The notes under the pieces are model-generated. The model did not search any database and was not told where the DNA came from. It saw only the letters and a list, made by a program, of their open reading frames with translations. Positions 52,833-61,989 of a stretch of DNA of 64,000 bases are shown here, piece by piece. Made by a program: the position numbers and the translations under genes. The stretch lies in the NCBI RefSeq assembly GCF_003614885.1, contig NZ_QZMS01000007.1, positions 992,001 to 1,056,000 of the forward strand, written 5' to 3'. Source of the DNA: Photobacterium salinisoli (lineage in GTDB: Bacteria; Pseudomonadota; Gammaproteobacteria; Enterobacterales; Vibrionaceae). Every line of letters starts with the position of its first letter. Within the stretch, counting starts at the first letter, position 1.

Positions 52833-55367
52833 ATGTTATTAAACAAGTTTAGCTTGGTGGCACTCTCTGTTGCCGCCGCGACTATGTCCTGCAGCGTGCT
52901 TGCCGCACCGGGCGCCCCTCAACTCGCATGGATGGAAACAGACTATGCCATCGTTGAAGTAGATCAGGCTGCAACAGCCTACAAAGATCTTGTCACAGTG
53001 AAAACGGCAGCAGATGTACCGGTAGCCTGGCAACGTTATTCGGGCGAAACGGCTGACCATTGGAAAGTAAAACTCAATGGCAGCGTGGTCTTTGAGGAAA
53101 GTATTGATCCGGCCTCCAGCGGTGAAGGATCAACAACATTGTCCATCTCTCAGGGTGGCCAATACTCGTTAACCGTCGAATTATGTAGTGGTTCTGGCAC
53201 TGAAGAAGCCTGTAGCAGCAGCCCGGCTACCAACATAGTAGTAGCAGATACAGACGGCAGCCATCTCGATCCACTCCCTATGAATGTCGATCCTAACAAC
53301 GGCAACTACTCTACGCCTGCAGATACCGTTGTCGGTGCCTATTTTGTTGAGTGGGGAGTCTTTGGCCGTAAATTCACCGTCGACAAGATCCCAGCCCAGA
53401 ACCTGACACATATTCTGTACGGCTTCATCCCAGTTTGTGGTCCGAATGAATCACTGGGCGAGATTGAGAGTGGCAATAGTTTAGCAGCACTGGAGCGAGC
53501 TTGTGCTGGCACACCAGATTTTGAAGTCGCCATTCACGATCCCTGGGCTGCTGTCCAAATGCCACAACCACAGTCTGGCCATACCTACAGCACACCATAC
53601 AAAGGCAACTATGGTCAGTTGATGGCACTGAAGCAACGCTACCCGGATCTCAAAGTTATCCCTTCGATTGGTGGCTGGACACTGTCTGATCCTTTCTTCT
53701 CTTTCACCGATAAATCCAAGCGCGATGTCTTTGTTGCCAGTGTGAAGAAATTCCTGCAAACCTGGAAATTCTTTGATGGTGTCGACATTGACTGGGAGTT
53801 CCCGGGCGGAAAAGGTGCCAATACTACGCTGGGCGATCCGGTTAACGACGGCCCGGCATACGTCGCGCTGATGCGAGAACTGCGCACTATGCTGGATGGA
53901 CTGGAAGCCGAAACGGGACGTCAGTACGAACTGACTTCTGCAATTGGTGTTGGTTACGACAAAATTGATGTTGTTAACTACGCTGAAGCGTCTCAGTACA
54001 TGGACTACATCTTCAACATGAGTTACGACTTCTACGGCGGCTGGAGTAACGTCTTAGGTCACCAGACGGCGCTGAACTGCGGCAGTCATCTGACAGCGGA
54101 TCAATGTAACGGTACAGGTGTTGATGAGAACGGTGAACCACGTCAAGGCCCGGCTTACACCACTGCACATGGTGTCGAGCGTCTGCTTGCTCAGGGCGTA
54201 CCAGCTAACAAACTGGTTGTAGGTGCGGCCATGTATGCCCGTGGCTGGACTGGTGTAACACAAGCCAGCATGACAGATCCAAGCAACCCAATGACAGGTG
54301 TAGGTAATGGCCCTGTCGCAGGTTCCTGGGAAGCTGGCGTAATCGACTATAAAGATGTTGTCACACGCTATGTAAATAAAGCCGGCGTCGTACTGGGCTA
54401 CGATGAGCAAGCTGAAGCGCCATGGGCTTATGATCCCAGTAACGGCGATTTAGTCACCTACGACAGCCCGCGTTCTATCATGGCTAAAGGTCAGTATGTG
54501 CGTGACCTGGGACTTGCCGGTCTGTTTGCATGGGAAATTGACGCTGACAATGGTGACATTCTGAATGCGATGCAAGAATCCCTGGCTGGCGCACCTGCCG
54601 GCAACCGGGCACCTGTTGCACGTGCAGGCGCCGATCTGCAAGTAAACACTGCCGCCACTGTGACCCTGGACGGTTCTTCATCAACAGACAGTGATGGTCA
54701 GATTGCCAGCTATCAGTGGGTACAAACCAGTGGGCCGGCACTGACCTTGTCTGATGCGAACAGTGCTGCTGCAAGTGTTTCTGTGCCAGATGTCACTGTT
54801 GATACTCAGTATGTCTTTACCCTGACGGTCACAGATAACGAAGGGGCGACGGCAACCGACAGTGTCACAGTCACGGCCAAAGCTCCGGGAGCACAAAATA
54901 CAGCACCTGTCGCATCACTGACAGGCCCAGGTACAGCCAATGCAGGTGATGTGGTTACCCTTGATGCCTCGCAGTCCGCTGATGCCGATGGCGATACCCT
55001 GACCTACGACTGGACTGTCCCTGCAGGTGTAAATGCCGTTGTTAATGGTTCAAGCCTGAGCTTTACGGCTGGTAGCTATACTGCTGATACAGTATTGTCT
55101 TTCAGTGTGAGCGTTTCAGACGGAACGGCTAGCGACGCATCCTCTCTGACTGTAACCGTTGCAAAAGACGACAGTGGAACAGGTGGTGAAGGTGATTTCC
55201 CAGCCTATGTGGAAGGCACTGCGTATCAGGCCGGTGATCAAGTGTCCAACGGTGGCCTGAACTTTGAATGTAAACCCTACCCTTATTCTGGTTGGTGTTC
55301 AGGTGCAGCATGGGCCTATGAACCTGGCGTGGGCGTATACTGGCAGGATGCCTGGACTCAGCTTTAA
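52833..55367 (+). CDS. chiA: Secreted GH18 chitinase ChiA with PKD-like domains and chitin-binding module
   Basis: An 844-residue exported enzyme of the Vibrio ChiA type (about 850). Order: signal peptide (1-24), N-terminal chitinase A domain (~25-140), GH18 barrel with SIGGWTLSDPFFSF and catalytic motif DGVDIDWE (Asp315-Glu322, Glu322 as acid), then two PKD-like domains (~600-695 and ~700-790) and a C-terminal CBM5/12 (GTAYQAGDQVSNGGLNFECK). It is an endo/processive chitin hydrolase acting outside the cell. It and the GH19 chitinase at 37715 act on the same polymer and use similar binding modules at opposite ends. Confidence 0.95.
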   Translation: MLLNKFSLVALSVAAATMSCSVLAAPGAPQLAWMETDYAIVEVDQAATAYKDLVTVKTAADVPVAWQRYSGETADHWKVKLNGSVVFEESIDPASSGEGSTTLSISQGGQYSLTVELCSGSGTEEACSSSPATNIVVADTDGSHLDPLPMNVDPNNGNYSTPADTVVGAYFVEWGVFGRKFTVDKIPAQNLTHILYGFIPVCGPNESLGEIESGNSLAALERACAGTPDFEVAIHDPWAAVQMPQPQSGHTYSTPYKGNYGQLMALKQRYPDLKVIPSIGGWTLSDPFFSFTDKSKRDVFVASVKKFLQTWKFFDGVDIDWEFPGGKGANTTLGDPVNDGPAYVALMRELRTMLDGLEAETGRQYELTSAIGVGYDKIDVVNYAEASQYMDYIFNMSYDFYGGWSNVLGHQTALNCGSHLTADQCNGTGVDENGEPRQGPAYTTAHGVERLLAQGVPANKLVVGAAMYARGWTGVTQASMTDPSNPMTGVGNGPVAGSWEAGVIDYKDVVTRYVNKAGVVLGYDEQAEAPWAYDPSNGDLVTYDSPRSIMAKGQYVRDLGLAGLFAWEIDADNGDILNAMQESLAGAPAGNRAPVARAGADLQVNTAATVTLDGSSSTDSDGQIASYQWVQTSGPALTLSDANSAAASVSVPDVTVDTQYVFTLTVTDNEGATATDSVTVTAKAPGAQNTAPVASLTGPGTANAGDVVTLDASQSADADGDTLTYDWTVPAGVNAVVNGSSLSFTAGSYTADTVLSFSVSVSDGTASDASSLTVTVAKDDSGTGGEGDFPAYVEGTAYQAGDQVSNGGLNFECKPYPYSGWCSGAAWAYEPGVGVYWQDAWTQL

Positions 55368-55421
55368 TGATTCATTGTTCCGCTTGAACAGATAGTAATC
55401 TTTAAAAGGTTCATCTAAAGT

Positions 55422-55453
55422 AAAGCCACTCGTTTTACAGCGAGTGGCTTTTT
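55422..55453 (+). terminator. Terminator after chiA
   Basis: AAAGCCACTCG / CGAGTGGCTTT 11-bp stem with an 8-base loop, then TTT. Confidence 0.85.
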
Positions 55454-55570
55454 AATGCGTTTTAACAATATCCAATCATCTGGGCTTAACTATAAGCTAC
55501 TGCACGAACTTATGAACAACAGACGGGTCTGTCTGCCATCCTTACCCGACAAAAGAACACGTATCAGTGA

Positions 55571-55598
55571 TTTAAAAAGCCTGTAAAAACAGGCTTTT
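55571..55598 (-). terminator. Terminator of the second OppA-like gene
   Basis: AAAAGCCTGT / ACAGGCTTTT stem with AAAA loop; on the minus strand it continues into TTTTTAAA. It lies just beyond the stop of the OppA-like gene. Confidence 0.85.
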
Positions 55599-55602
55599 CA
55601 GA

Positions 55603-57225
55603 TCACTTAGCGATGAAGTACATGTCCTTGGCATAAATGTTGCCCTTCGGGTTATTGTCCGGAAACCCTTTCAGGTGACTTTTCACCAGCCTTGTGTGGT
55701 TATAGTGGTAGATTGGCATGATCGGTGAATATAGATCGAGAATATGTTCTGCTTCGCGGTAAATGCCATACCTTTTCTTCTCATCGGCAATGTCAGCGGC
55801 CTGCTTCAGCAATGCGTCAAATTCCTTATTACAGAACCCGGTTTCATTACTGACGTGTCCGCAGGTGAAGCTACTGAGCACAGAGGAAGGTTCTGCATAA
55901 TCGCCAAAAGCATAAGAGCGTGCAACGGCATAATCACCCGCCGCTTTTGCTGCCAGGTAAGCATTCCATTCCATGTTTTCCAGCTTGACACTCACATCCA
56001 GAGACTTCCACATAGAGGCAATTGCCAGTGCCAGCTTTTTATGATTTTCACTGGTGTTATAGGTCAGCGTGACATTCAAAGGGTGGCTCTTGCTATAGCC
56101 CGCCTTTGCCAACAGCACTTTCGCTTCACTCATTCGCTCGTCATGGCTCTGAGACTTAAACGCCGGAGTAAAATTTTGATAATTTGGAATGATATCCGGT
56201 ACGACGGAGAAAGCCTCTGGCTCGCCCTGCCCCGTCACTTTTTGCACCAACACATCCCTGTCTATCGCCATACTCAGTGCACGGCGTACGTCAGCATTAT
56301 CAAATGGAGGCTGGCGGGTATTAAAAGCATACACATAAGAGCCCAGTAAGCGCAGAGATTTAATCTCTTCCGGACTGTCCTTTAGCAATTTCTGATAATA
56401 CTCAAGCTGAACACGGTTCGTCATATGCACCTCACCAGCCTGATAGCGCATCAGCTCTGCACTTTGTGACGACAGCGCCAGATAGGTCACATGGTTAATA
56501 ACCGTGGATGCATCATCCCTGTAATAGGGGTTGCGTGTCACTTCAACCCTTTCGTTCGGCACCCATTCTTTCAGAATATAAGCACCATTTGAGACAAAAT
56601 GATCAGCGCGAGTCCACAAGTCACCGTATTGACTCACCACATGTGCTGGTACAGGAAAGAAGGTTTTGATGCTCATCAGGCTGAGAAAATACGGCGTCGG
56701 GCGGCTTAAAGTGACCTGTAGCTGATGCAGGTTGAGCGCTTTCACTCCCAGTTCAGATGCAGGTTTTTCACCCTTCAGAATTTCCTGAGCATTGGTAATG
56801 TTAGCCGTGACCAAATTAAATCCGGTATTGTTGCCTGTCGATTTCTCAACCGCCCGACGCCAAGCAAACACAAAATCAATGGCGGTCAGAGGCTGACCAT
56901 CAGACCATTTCAGGTTCTTACGCAGATTAAACGTGTAGGTTTTGCCGTCATCAGACACAGCCCAGCTTTCAGCTTGCCCAGCAGTGATTTCACCCTGCAG
57001 ATTTTCAATCAGTAACCCTTCAAACAAGTCATTCACTATGACATCGCCCGGGCTGCCTGAACCAACAAAACCAGGATCTAACGTACTTGGCTCTGCGCCA
57101 TTTGCCCTAACCAGATGCTGCTCTTTAGCTAAAACAACCCCTTCAGGCACATTGGCGGCAACGGAATGTAGTGAAAATGAGGAAATGGCCAGCCCGATGC
57201 TGACAGTGATAAATTTCTGATTCAA
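55603..57225 (-). CDS. Second orphan OppA/MppA-type peptide-binding protein
   Basis: A 540-residue periplasmic protein with signal peptide (~1-24, AISSFSLHSVAANVP), RANGAEPSTLDPGFVGSGSP and GDLWTRADHFVSNGAYILKE, all hallmarks of OppA/MppA. It is a clear paralogue of the 28617 gene (same positions of LKWSDGQPLTAIDFVFAW versus LKWSNGEPLTAHDVEYSF). No permease or ATPase genes are adjacent. FNTRQPPFDNADVRRALSMA is typical of the ligand-binding domain. Substrate (oligopeptide, murein peptide or other) cannot be told. Confidence 0.88.
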   Translation of the reverse strand: MNQKFITVSIGLAISSFSLHSVAANVPEGVVLAKEQHLVRANGAEPSTLDPGFVGSGSPGDVIVNDLFEGLLIENLQGEITAGQAESWAVSDDGKTYTFNLRKNLKWSDGQPLTAIDFVFAWRRAVEKSTGNNTGFNLVTANITNAQEILKGEKPASELGVKALNLHQLQVTLSRPTPYFLSLMSIKTFFPVPAHVVSQYGDLWTRADHFVSNGAYILKEWVPNERVEVTRNPYYRDDASTVINHVTYLALSSQSAELMRYQAGEVHMTNRVQLEYYQKLLKDSPEEIKSLRLLGSYVYAFNTRQPPFDNADVRRALSMAIDRDVLVQKVTGQGEPEAFSVVPDIIPNYQNFTPAFKSQSHDERMSEAKVLLAKAGYSKSHPLNVTLTYNTSENHKKLALAIASMWKSLDVSVKLENMEWNAYLAAKAAGDYAVARSYAFGDYAEPSSVLSSFTCGHVSNETGFCNKEFDALLKQAADIADEKKRYGIYREAEHILDLYSPIMPIYHYNHTRLVKSHLKGFPDNNPKGNIYAKDMYFIAK

Positions 57226-57337
57226 TGCAAAATCCTTTTCATGGCATTACGCTGTACACAAAACTCATACTAACAAGGAAACCAGTAATCGCAGTGAGCG
57301 CCGTCAAGAAGATAAAATCAGTAACAATATATAAGGG

Positions 57338-57363
57338 GAAAAACCCGCAAATACTGCGGGTCT
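57338..57363 (-). terminator. Terminator of the small lipoprotein gene
   Basis: ACCCGCA / TGCGGGT stem at 57343-57361, followed on the minus strand by TTTTTCC. Confidence 0.75.
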
Positions 57364-57398
57364 TTAATTAAACATCTGGGCAAATGAAAGAAAATCAG

Positions 57399-57740
57399 TT
57401 ACTTGGGAATGTTGAAGTTTTTTTCATTCATGCAGGTGAAAGTGTAAAAGTCTGAGCGCTCATTAAAATGGCTGAATCCCCGTCCATGACAATATGCGCC
57501 GTTAATCTCATTCATGACTGTCAGCGTTTGCTGATTATTGACAGAAAAATAGCTGTCGTTTTCACACACTACGCGAATTTTTCCGTCATCACTCTGAGAA
57601 AACGCCTTCACTTTCGCACCGCATAAGGAATAGCTGACATCGACGAAGTCATTGGCACGCTCATCGATGGATGCACTGCATCCTGCTAAAGCCAGACCAG
57701 ATAATCCTACTACTATTGTTGTTAAGGCTTTCACAATCAC
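57399..57740 (-). CDS. Small cysteine-containing lipoprotein
   Basis: A 113-residue protein with lipobox LALAGCSAS (Cys21). The mature part has four further cysteines (in SYSLCGAK, VVCEND, GAYCHGR and FTCMNEK), suggesting two disulphides in the periplasm. No family recognised. GGAGGTGA precedes the start. It is monocistronic with its own terminator. Confidence 0.75.
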   Translation of the reverse strand: MIVKALTTIVVGLSGLALAGCSASIDERANDFVDVSYSLCGAKVKAFSQSDDGKIRVVCENDSYFSVNNQQTLTVMNEINGAYCHGRGFSHFNERSDFYTFTCMNEKNFNIPK

Positions 57741-57861
57741 CTCCTTACTTAATATAATATTTTGATTGTAGTGCGACCAGCATGAAAACGCATTAAAATC
57801 CTGCCACTAAATAAAAAATAAATCACATAGAATCATAAATTTAGTCAATCCTAATGTATCG

Positions 57862-58467
57862 CTATCGCACTGGCTTTACTGAGGTAAATTCTGCGATTGC
57901 ACCATCAACGACAAGAAAACAGTCCATCCCGGCAGCTAATGCCGCTCTTCGCCCTAAGTCAGTGTCTTCAAAAACCACGCACTGATGAGGCGCCAGCCCA
58001 AGACGTTTCGCCGCTTCAAGGAAGGTATCCGGGTGAGGCTTATGATTGCAGACATCGTCAGCAGTGACCAGGGCGTCAAGTAAAGGCAAGATCTCGGTTA
58101 TGGTCAGCAAATTAACCGCAGTCTCCTTGCGGCATCCGGTACCGACGGCCACTTTCTTCTGGCCTTTATGCTGCAATAAAAGATTAACAGTGGCAGGAAT
58201 GATCTCTCCCTTTTGCTCCAGCGCTTCAAAAAAGCGCCATTTGGTATCAGCCACTTCCTGGATATTATGATCCGTCTGATATTTATCATTCATCATTTGC
58301 GCTGTTTTCATCGTCGGTGAACCACCCAGACTCATAAGCCACTGCGGATCAAAAGGAAGGTTGAATTGCTCGCAGGCATAGCGCCAGGCTGCGATGTGGG
58401 CTGGCATTGAGTCAATCAGCGTGCCGTCCATGTCGAAAATTAATCCCTGATACCGTGACAAATCCAT
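57862..58467 (-). CDS. HAD-superfamily phosphatase of the YqaB/beta-phosphoglucomutase type
   Basis: A 201-residue protein resembling E. coli YqaB (188). LIFDMDGTLIDSMPAHIAAW carries the catalytic aspartates (Asp12, Asp14), GTGCRKETA is motif II, and CVVFEDTDLGRRAALAAGMD is motif IV. It is probably a sugar-phosphate phosphatase (YqaB acts on fructose-1-phosphate). Start at 58467 with a very good ribosome site GGAGGTGG; an in-frame start further right would add 42 residues. It follows a solute-binding protein gene on the same strand. Confidence 0.87.
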   Translation of the reverse strand: MDLSRYQGLIFDMDGTLIDSMPAHIAAWRYACEQFNLPFDPQWLMSLGGSPTMKTAQMMNDKYQTDHNIQEVADTKWRFFEALEQKGEIIPATVNLLLQHKGQKKVAVGTGCRKETAVNLLTITEILPLLDALVTADDVCNHKPHPDTFLEAAKRLGLAPHQCVVFEDTDLGRRAALAAGMDCFLVVDGAIAEFTSVKPVR

Positions 58468-58562
58468 ATCCACCTCCAAATCAGTACGTTTCAACATAGT
58501 GACGCAAATTGCCAGTACAGATCCAGAGTAAATAACCCATTTGCCGGCACAACACAGGCTGG

Positions 58563-59360
58563 TTACTCGATATCCATGACAGCCAGTCCCCATTTTTCTG
58601 CTATCCGATCAAAAAATCCCTGCGTTTTCTTTAATTCTATCCATTGGTTGATGAAATTAATCCAGACTTGATCATCTCTGGGCAGCAACATTGCCAAAGG
58701 TGTCGCCCGACGCATCCCCTGAACATTGGGAATCGTTAATTGTGGAAACCGACTAATTAGCATAGCGGCTTCAATATTGGACGTCACAATGACATTGGCA
58801 CGGTTTGCCAGTAATTCCTGATAAGATTTTCCGTTCTCAATAACCTGCTGCCTGGCTCTGGGAAAAAATTCTTTTACCATGGTTTCCTCAACGGCTCCGC
58901 GGCGGGAAGCCACCGTTACGGATGAGGAATTAAAATCGGCCCAGTAGCGAAAACGAGTCTGGTTGGCTTTCTGCGTCACAGGAACAAAAGCAAGGTAATA
59001 ATAGGGCTGACTGTATCCGACTATCTTAGCCCGGCTGATATTGAGCGCCGCACTGCCGGTCAGGTCATATTTTTCCGTGACAATGCCACTGACCAAGGCT
59101 TTCCAGTCCGTGGCCACATATTCCACAGTCACACCAAGGTCCTTAGCCAGTTCAGTTGTGATATCTATATCGTAGCCTTTGTAGAAATTTGTCGCAGGAT
59201 CCCTCATAGTCATTGGACCCCAGTCACCGGTAGTACCTACCCGGAGCACTCCCCTGTCCATGACTTTCTGTAATCGGCTCGACGCTGCATGAACCTGACT
59301 GATACACACGACAAACAGTGCTAAAGACAGCAACAACCTAAAAGATAAGGTGAATCGCAT
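58563..59360 (-). CDS. Periplasmic solute-binding protein family 3 (PheC/amino acid-binding type)
   Basis: A 265-residue exported protein. Signal peptide (~1-24, LLLSLALFVVCISQVHAA), then RGVLRVGTTGDWGPMTMRDP, YKGYDIDITTELAKDLGVTV and SGSA-like motif DLTGSAALNISRAKIVGYSQ. GTTGDWGPMT resembles cyclohexadienyl dehydratase PheC as well as amino acid-binding proteins; both have this fold. No permease is adjacent, so a periplasmic enzyme or sensor is possible. Start 59360 chosen with GGAGGTGTCC directly upstream. A 95-base gap separates it from the YqaB-like gene. Confidence 0.8.
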   Translation of the reverse strand: MRFTLSFRLLLSLALFVVCISQVHAASSRLQKVMDRGVLRVGTTGDWGPMTMRDPATNFYKGYDIDITTELAKDLGVTVEYVATDWKALVSGIVTEKYDLTGSAALNISRAKIVGYSQPYYYLAFVPVTQKANQTRFRYWADFNSSSVTVASRRGAVEETMVKEFFPRARQQVIENGKSYQELLANRANVIVTSNIEAAMLISRFPQLTIPNVQGMRRATPLAMLLPRDDQVWINFINQWIELKKTQGFFDRIAEKWGLAVMDIE

Positions 59361-59639
59361 CGGACACCTCCGGAAACAACAGAACAAGCTTACTCAGCAT
59401 TGAAATAAAGATAGCAGTGTCTGTGTGATCATTTTCACTTGAGGACAGAATAATTGTGTGTCAAAACTGAACGTTTCTGTATTTTTTTGTGATTTCAATT
59501 AATGCCAATATGTTGTCTTACTTATGAGAAATCATGCGTAAAAAAACTGCATTGTTTGCAATGCAGTAAAACACAATGAAGGAACTTCTACAGGAGTGTG
59601 TATATTTCCAGGCAAATTAATCAGCACTCCAATAACATG

Positions 59640-60350
59640 TTAATTGTGATTTAAATTGTGCTTCCTCATTCTGAATTCACCCGGTGAACATCCCATGTGC
59701 TTTTTAAAAACACGGGAGAAATAGGACACATCCTTGAAACCTGAAGAATTAGCTATCTGTGAGATTTTCTCCCGATCTGAGCTTAACAACCCACACGCCA
59801 GATCCAGCCGTTTCTTTATGATGTACTGTTTCAGCGTGACACCCATAATGCTATGAAATAACCGCGAGAAGTAGGTCGGTGAGTAATGGCAAGCACTCGC
59901 CAGTTCTTCCTCACGCAGCGGAGAGCTTAGGTTTTCATCAATAATTTTCAGTGCTGGCCGGATTGAAAGCTCACGATTTTCAAAACCAGGCTCAGCTTCA
60001 TTTTCAATATTATGTGTATGCAGTCTGCTAAAGCACTCCTCCAGCTCTTGCCTGCTGGCGTTGGCAGCCAGCACATCTTCACCACCGGCCCTTAAAACAT
60101 TAAGTGCCAGATTCCCATCCAGGTTATGGTATACGACAACAACCTTTGCGGCCGGGAAACGATTTTTCACTGCACGCAGCAGCTCAAATCCTTCCGATGT
60201 CGAATCTATCACTTCAAGAAAAATCAGCTCTTGCCCTGTCATTGATGACAATAACTCGTAAGGAGAAATCTCAATGACCTTGTGCGAAAGCTTCAAATTT
60301 TCTTTCGCTTCAACCTGCTTGTCATGATGACTACTGCTAACCCAAATCAC
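59640..60350 (-). CDS. AraC-type regulator with pseudo-receiver domain
   Basis: A 236-residue protein. Residues ~1-110 look like a response-regulator receiver but the phospho-accepting Asp is replaced by Glu46 (ELIFLEVIDSTSEGFELLRA), and the usual conserved lysine near LAANAS is missing. Residues ~130-230 are two AraC helix-turn-helix motifs (LREEELASACHYSPTYFSRL and ISQIANSSGFKDVSYFSRVF). It probably acts as a phosphorylation-independent regulator. Targets are unknown. Confidence 0.85.
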   Translation of the reverse strand: MIWVSSSHHDKQVEAKENLKLSHKVIEISPYELLSSMTGQELIFLEVIDSTSEGFELLRAVKNRFPAAKVVVVYHNLDGNLALNVLRAGGEDVLAANASRQELEECFSRLHTHNIENEAEPGFENRELSIRPALKIIDENLSSPLREEELASACHYSPTYFSRLFHSIMGVTLKQYIIKKRLDLACGLLSSDREKISQIANSSGFKDVSYFSRVFKKHMGCSPGEFRMRKHNLNHN

Positions 60351-60824
60351 ATATTCACCTTAAACTGCTAGTGTCATATTCCCATGCTCTTGTGAACAAG
60401 TGCATGAATGGCGGTTGACACTCCTTGTCGATGAATAAAAATGTACTGATAAGAATTCGTATGAATATCAGGGCAAAAATGTATTTACTTTTAATAATTA
60501 ACGATCAATAAACTAAATAAATCCAGCCGCTCGAGTTTGTTTCAAATATAAGCAACAATGAATAAAAACTCTGCTACCTATAAGACTTCAATAAGTTGAA
60601 CAAGTTCCAATGGCCATTTTGTGTGGTTTATTATTACTTAGGATTATATAGATGCATTTTTTATCACAAAGAAATCTAACTTTTTGACATTCTATCATTG
60701 TCGCAAAAAAAGTCTCTATGACAAAAATGTCTGACATAAAGGTGTATAAACATGGCCTTTGGATAGCTAAAATACTGTTATTTCAGCCGTATATTCTTCA
60801 CTTTTATAGTATAAGTGGCATAAA
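60351..60824. other. 474-base AT-rich upstream region of the AraC-type gene
   Basis: No gene found. It should carry the promoter of the AraC-type gene (minus). No strong structured element was seen. Confidence 0.5.
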
Positions 60825-61247
60825 TTACTTCACGGTACCAGATAGCTGTTTGTAGAGTTCAAAACTGCTATCCTCCAGCCAGCACTCAACAATCAAGCCA
60901 TCTTCTAGCCGGAACTGGATCATACCTGTCATTTGTATCGTCTGTTTTTTACCCGGCAAATTGAACCACCCGCCATGATATTGCGCCTGACAGCGATATC
61001 GGACAACAGTCAGTGGCGGCTGACTAATGACATCTGAGATCGAGAAAACGACAGACTTAAATTTTTGCCGCCATAACAACAGATAGGAAAGGTAACTTTC
61101 ATGAGACAGAGGGTGACGCCGACCGCCAGGTAAGTGAAAAACAAAAGGATCAGAGACGTACTCAGCAAGGCTGGAGCTACTCGCATTGGCCCAGATATCC
61201 AGGAACCAGGCATCAATCCAATCCTCCCTTGCCATTACAGATCTCAC
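60825..61247 (-). CDS. SnoaL/NTF2-like protein
   Basis: A 140-residue protein that starts with a helix (EDWIDAWFLDIWANASSSS) and continues with HLPGGRRHPLSHESYLSYLL and strands typical of the cone-shaped NTF2/SnoaL fold (QMTGMIQFRLEDGLIVECWL near the end). Such proteins are small hydrolases, isomerases or binding proteins; no catalytic residues can be assigned. It is a single gene. Confidence 0.7.
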   Translation of the reverse strand: MRSVMAREDWIDAWFLDIWANASSSSLAEYVSDPFVFHLPGGRRHPLSHESYLSYLLLWRQKFKSVVFSISDVISQPPLTVVRYRCQAQYHGGWFNLPGKKQTIQMTGMIQFRLEDGLIVECWLEDSSFELYKQLSGTVK

Positions 61248-61464
61248 CTCACTACTTCAGACACAAACAACACTGACCATAAGAAAACAATCCATCTTGA
61301 TTGCAAGATGCCGCATTATTAACTTAACGCCAATTTATCCCAGGCCCTCATCAAATCCTATACCCGAATGTAAAACAAACCAATAACTTCGCTCAATGTC
61401 AAATTTATCAATTATCTCACAAAATATGAATAACCATGACTATCAGGAGGAGACGTATTGGGTT

Positions 61465-61830
61465 CTACAGAGTGCTAACAAGATCCGTGTTTAGTGTCGT
61501 GGTACCAGAAATATCGGACATAAAAGGTTTGGCCTGCTCTTGATAGAAACGGGCTTTTTGCTTGTCCCCAAGCAGATAGTAGTTATGCGCAATTGCCTCC
61601 AACAACTCAATCAGAGCTGTTTTATCATGATATTTACTGGCCTGCCTCAGCATGGACTGAAAAATCACTATACTTGTTGCTGGCTTATTCGAAGCCATGA
61701 TCCGGGATAAATCAGGCCTTATTGCTTGTAGGGGCGTTGCGCAGAAGGTATCGCTGCTGGCTGCGAGCACAGTACAGGAACCACACAGCATAGATACAAT
61801 AAACACTGACTGACGGATGAAAGACATCAT
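61465..61830 (-). CDS. Secreted helical protein of unknown function
   Basis: A 121-residue protein with a signal peptide (residues ~1-24, FIVSMLCGSCTVLAASSDTF) and a repeat-like helical part (DKTALIELLEAIAHNYYLLG and GDKQKARFYQEQAKPFM) resembling a single tetratricopeptide repeat. Two cysteines remain in or near the mature N-terminus. It probably acts in the periplasm or outside; the partner is unknown. Confidence 0.68.
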   Translation of the reverse strand: MMSFIRQSVFIVSMLCGSCTVLAASSDTFCATPLQAIRPDLSRIMASNKPATSIVIFQSMLRQASKYHDKTALIELLEAIAHNYYLLGDKQKARFYQEQAKPFMSDISGTTTLNTDLVSTL

Positions 61831-61989
61831 AACCCCTTGGCTCCCTATGCTGAATCAAAGCCATCATTATCATGTGTTATCAAACCATACGACGACTTAC
61901 GTTCAGCCATGGTAATAAACTCGCATCATGGCGTAATATCTTCAGCTCGTTACCAGACATTTTGTCTGCCTGGTAACATTATTCAGCCA

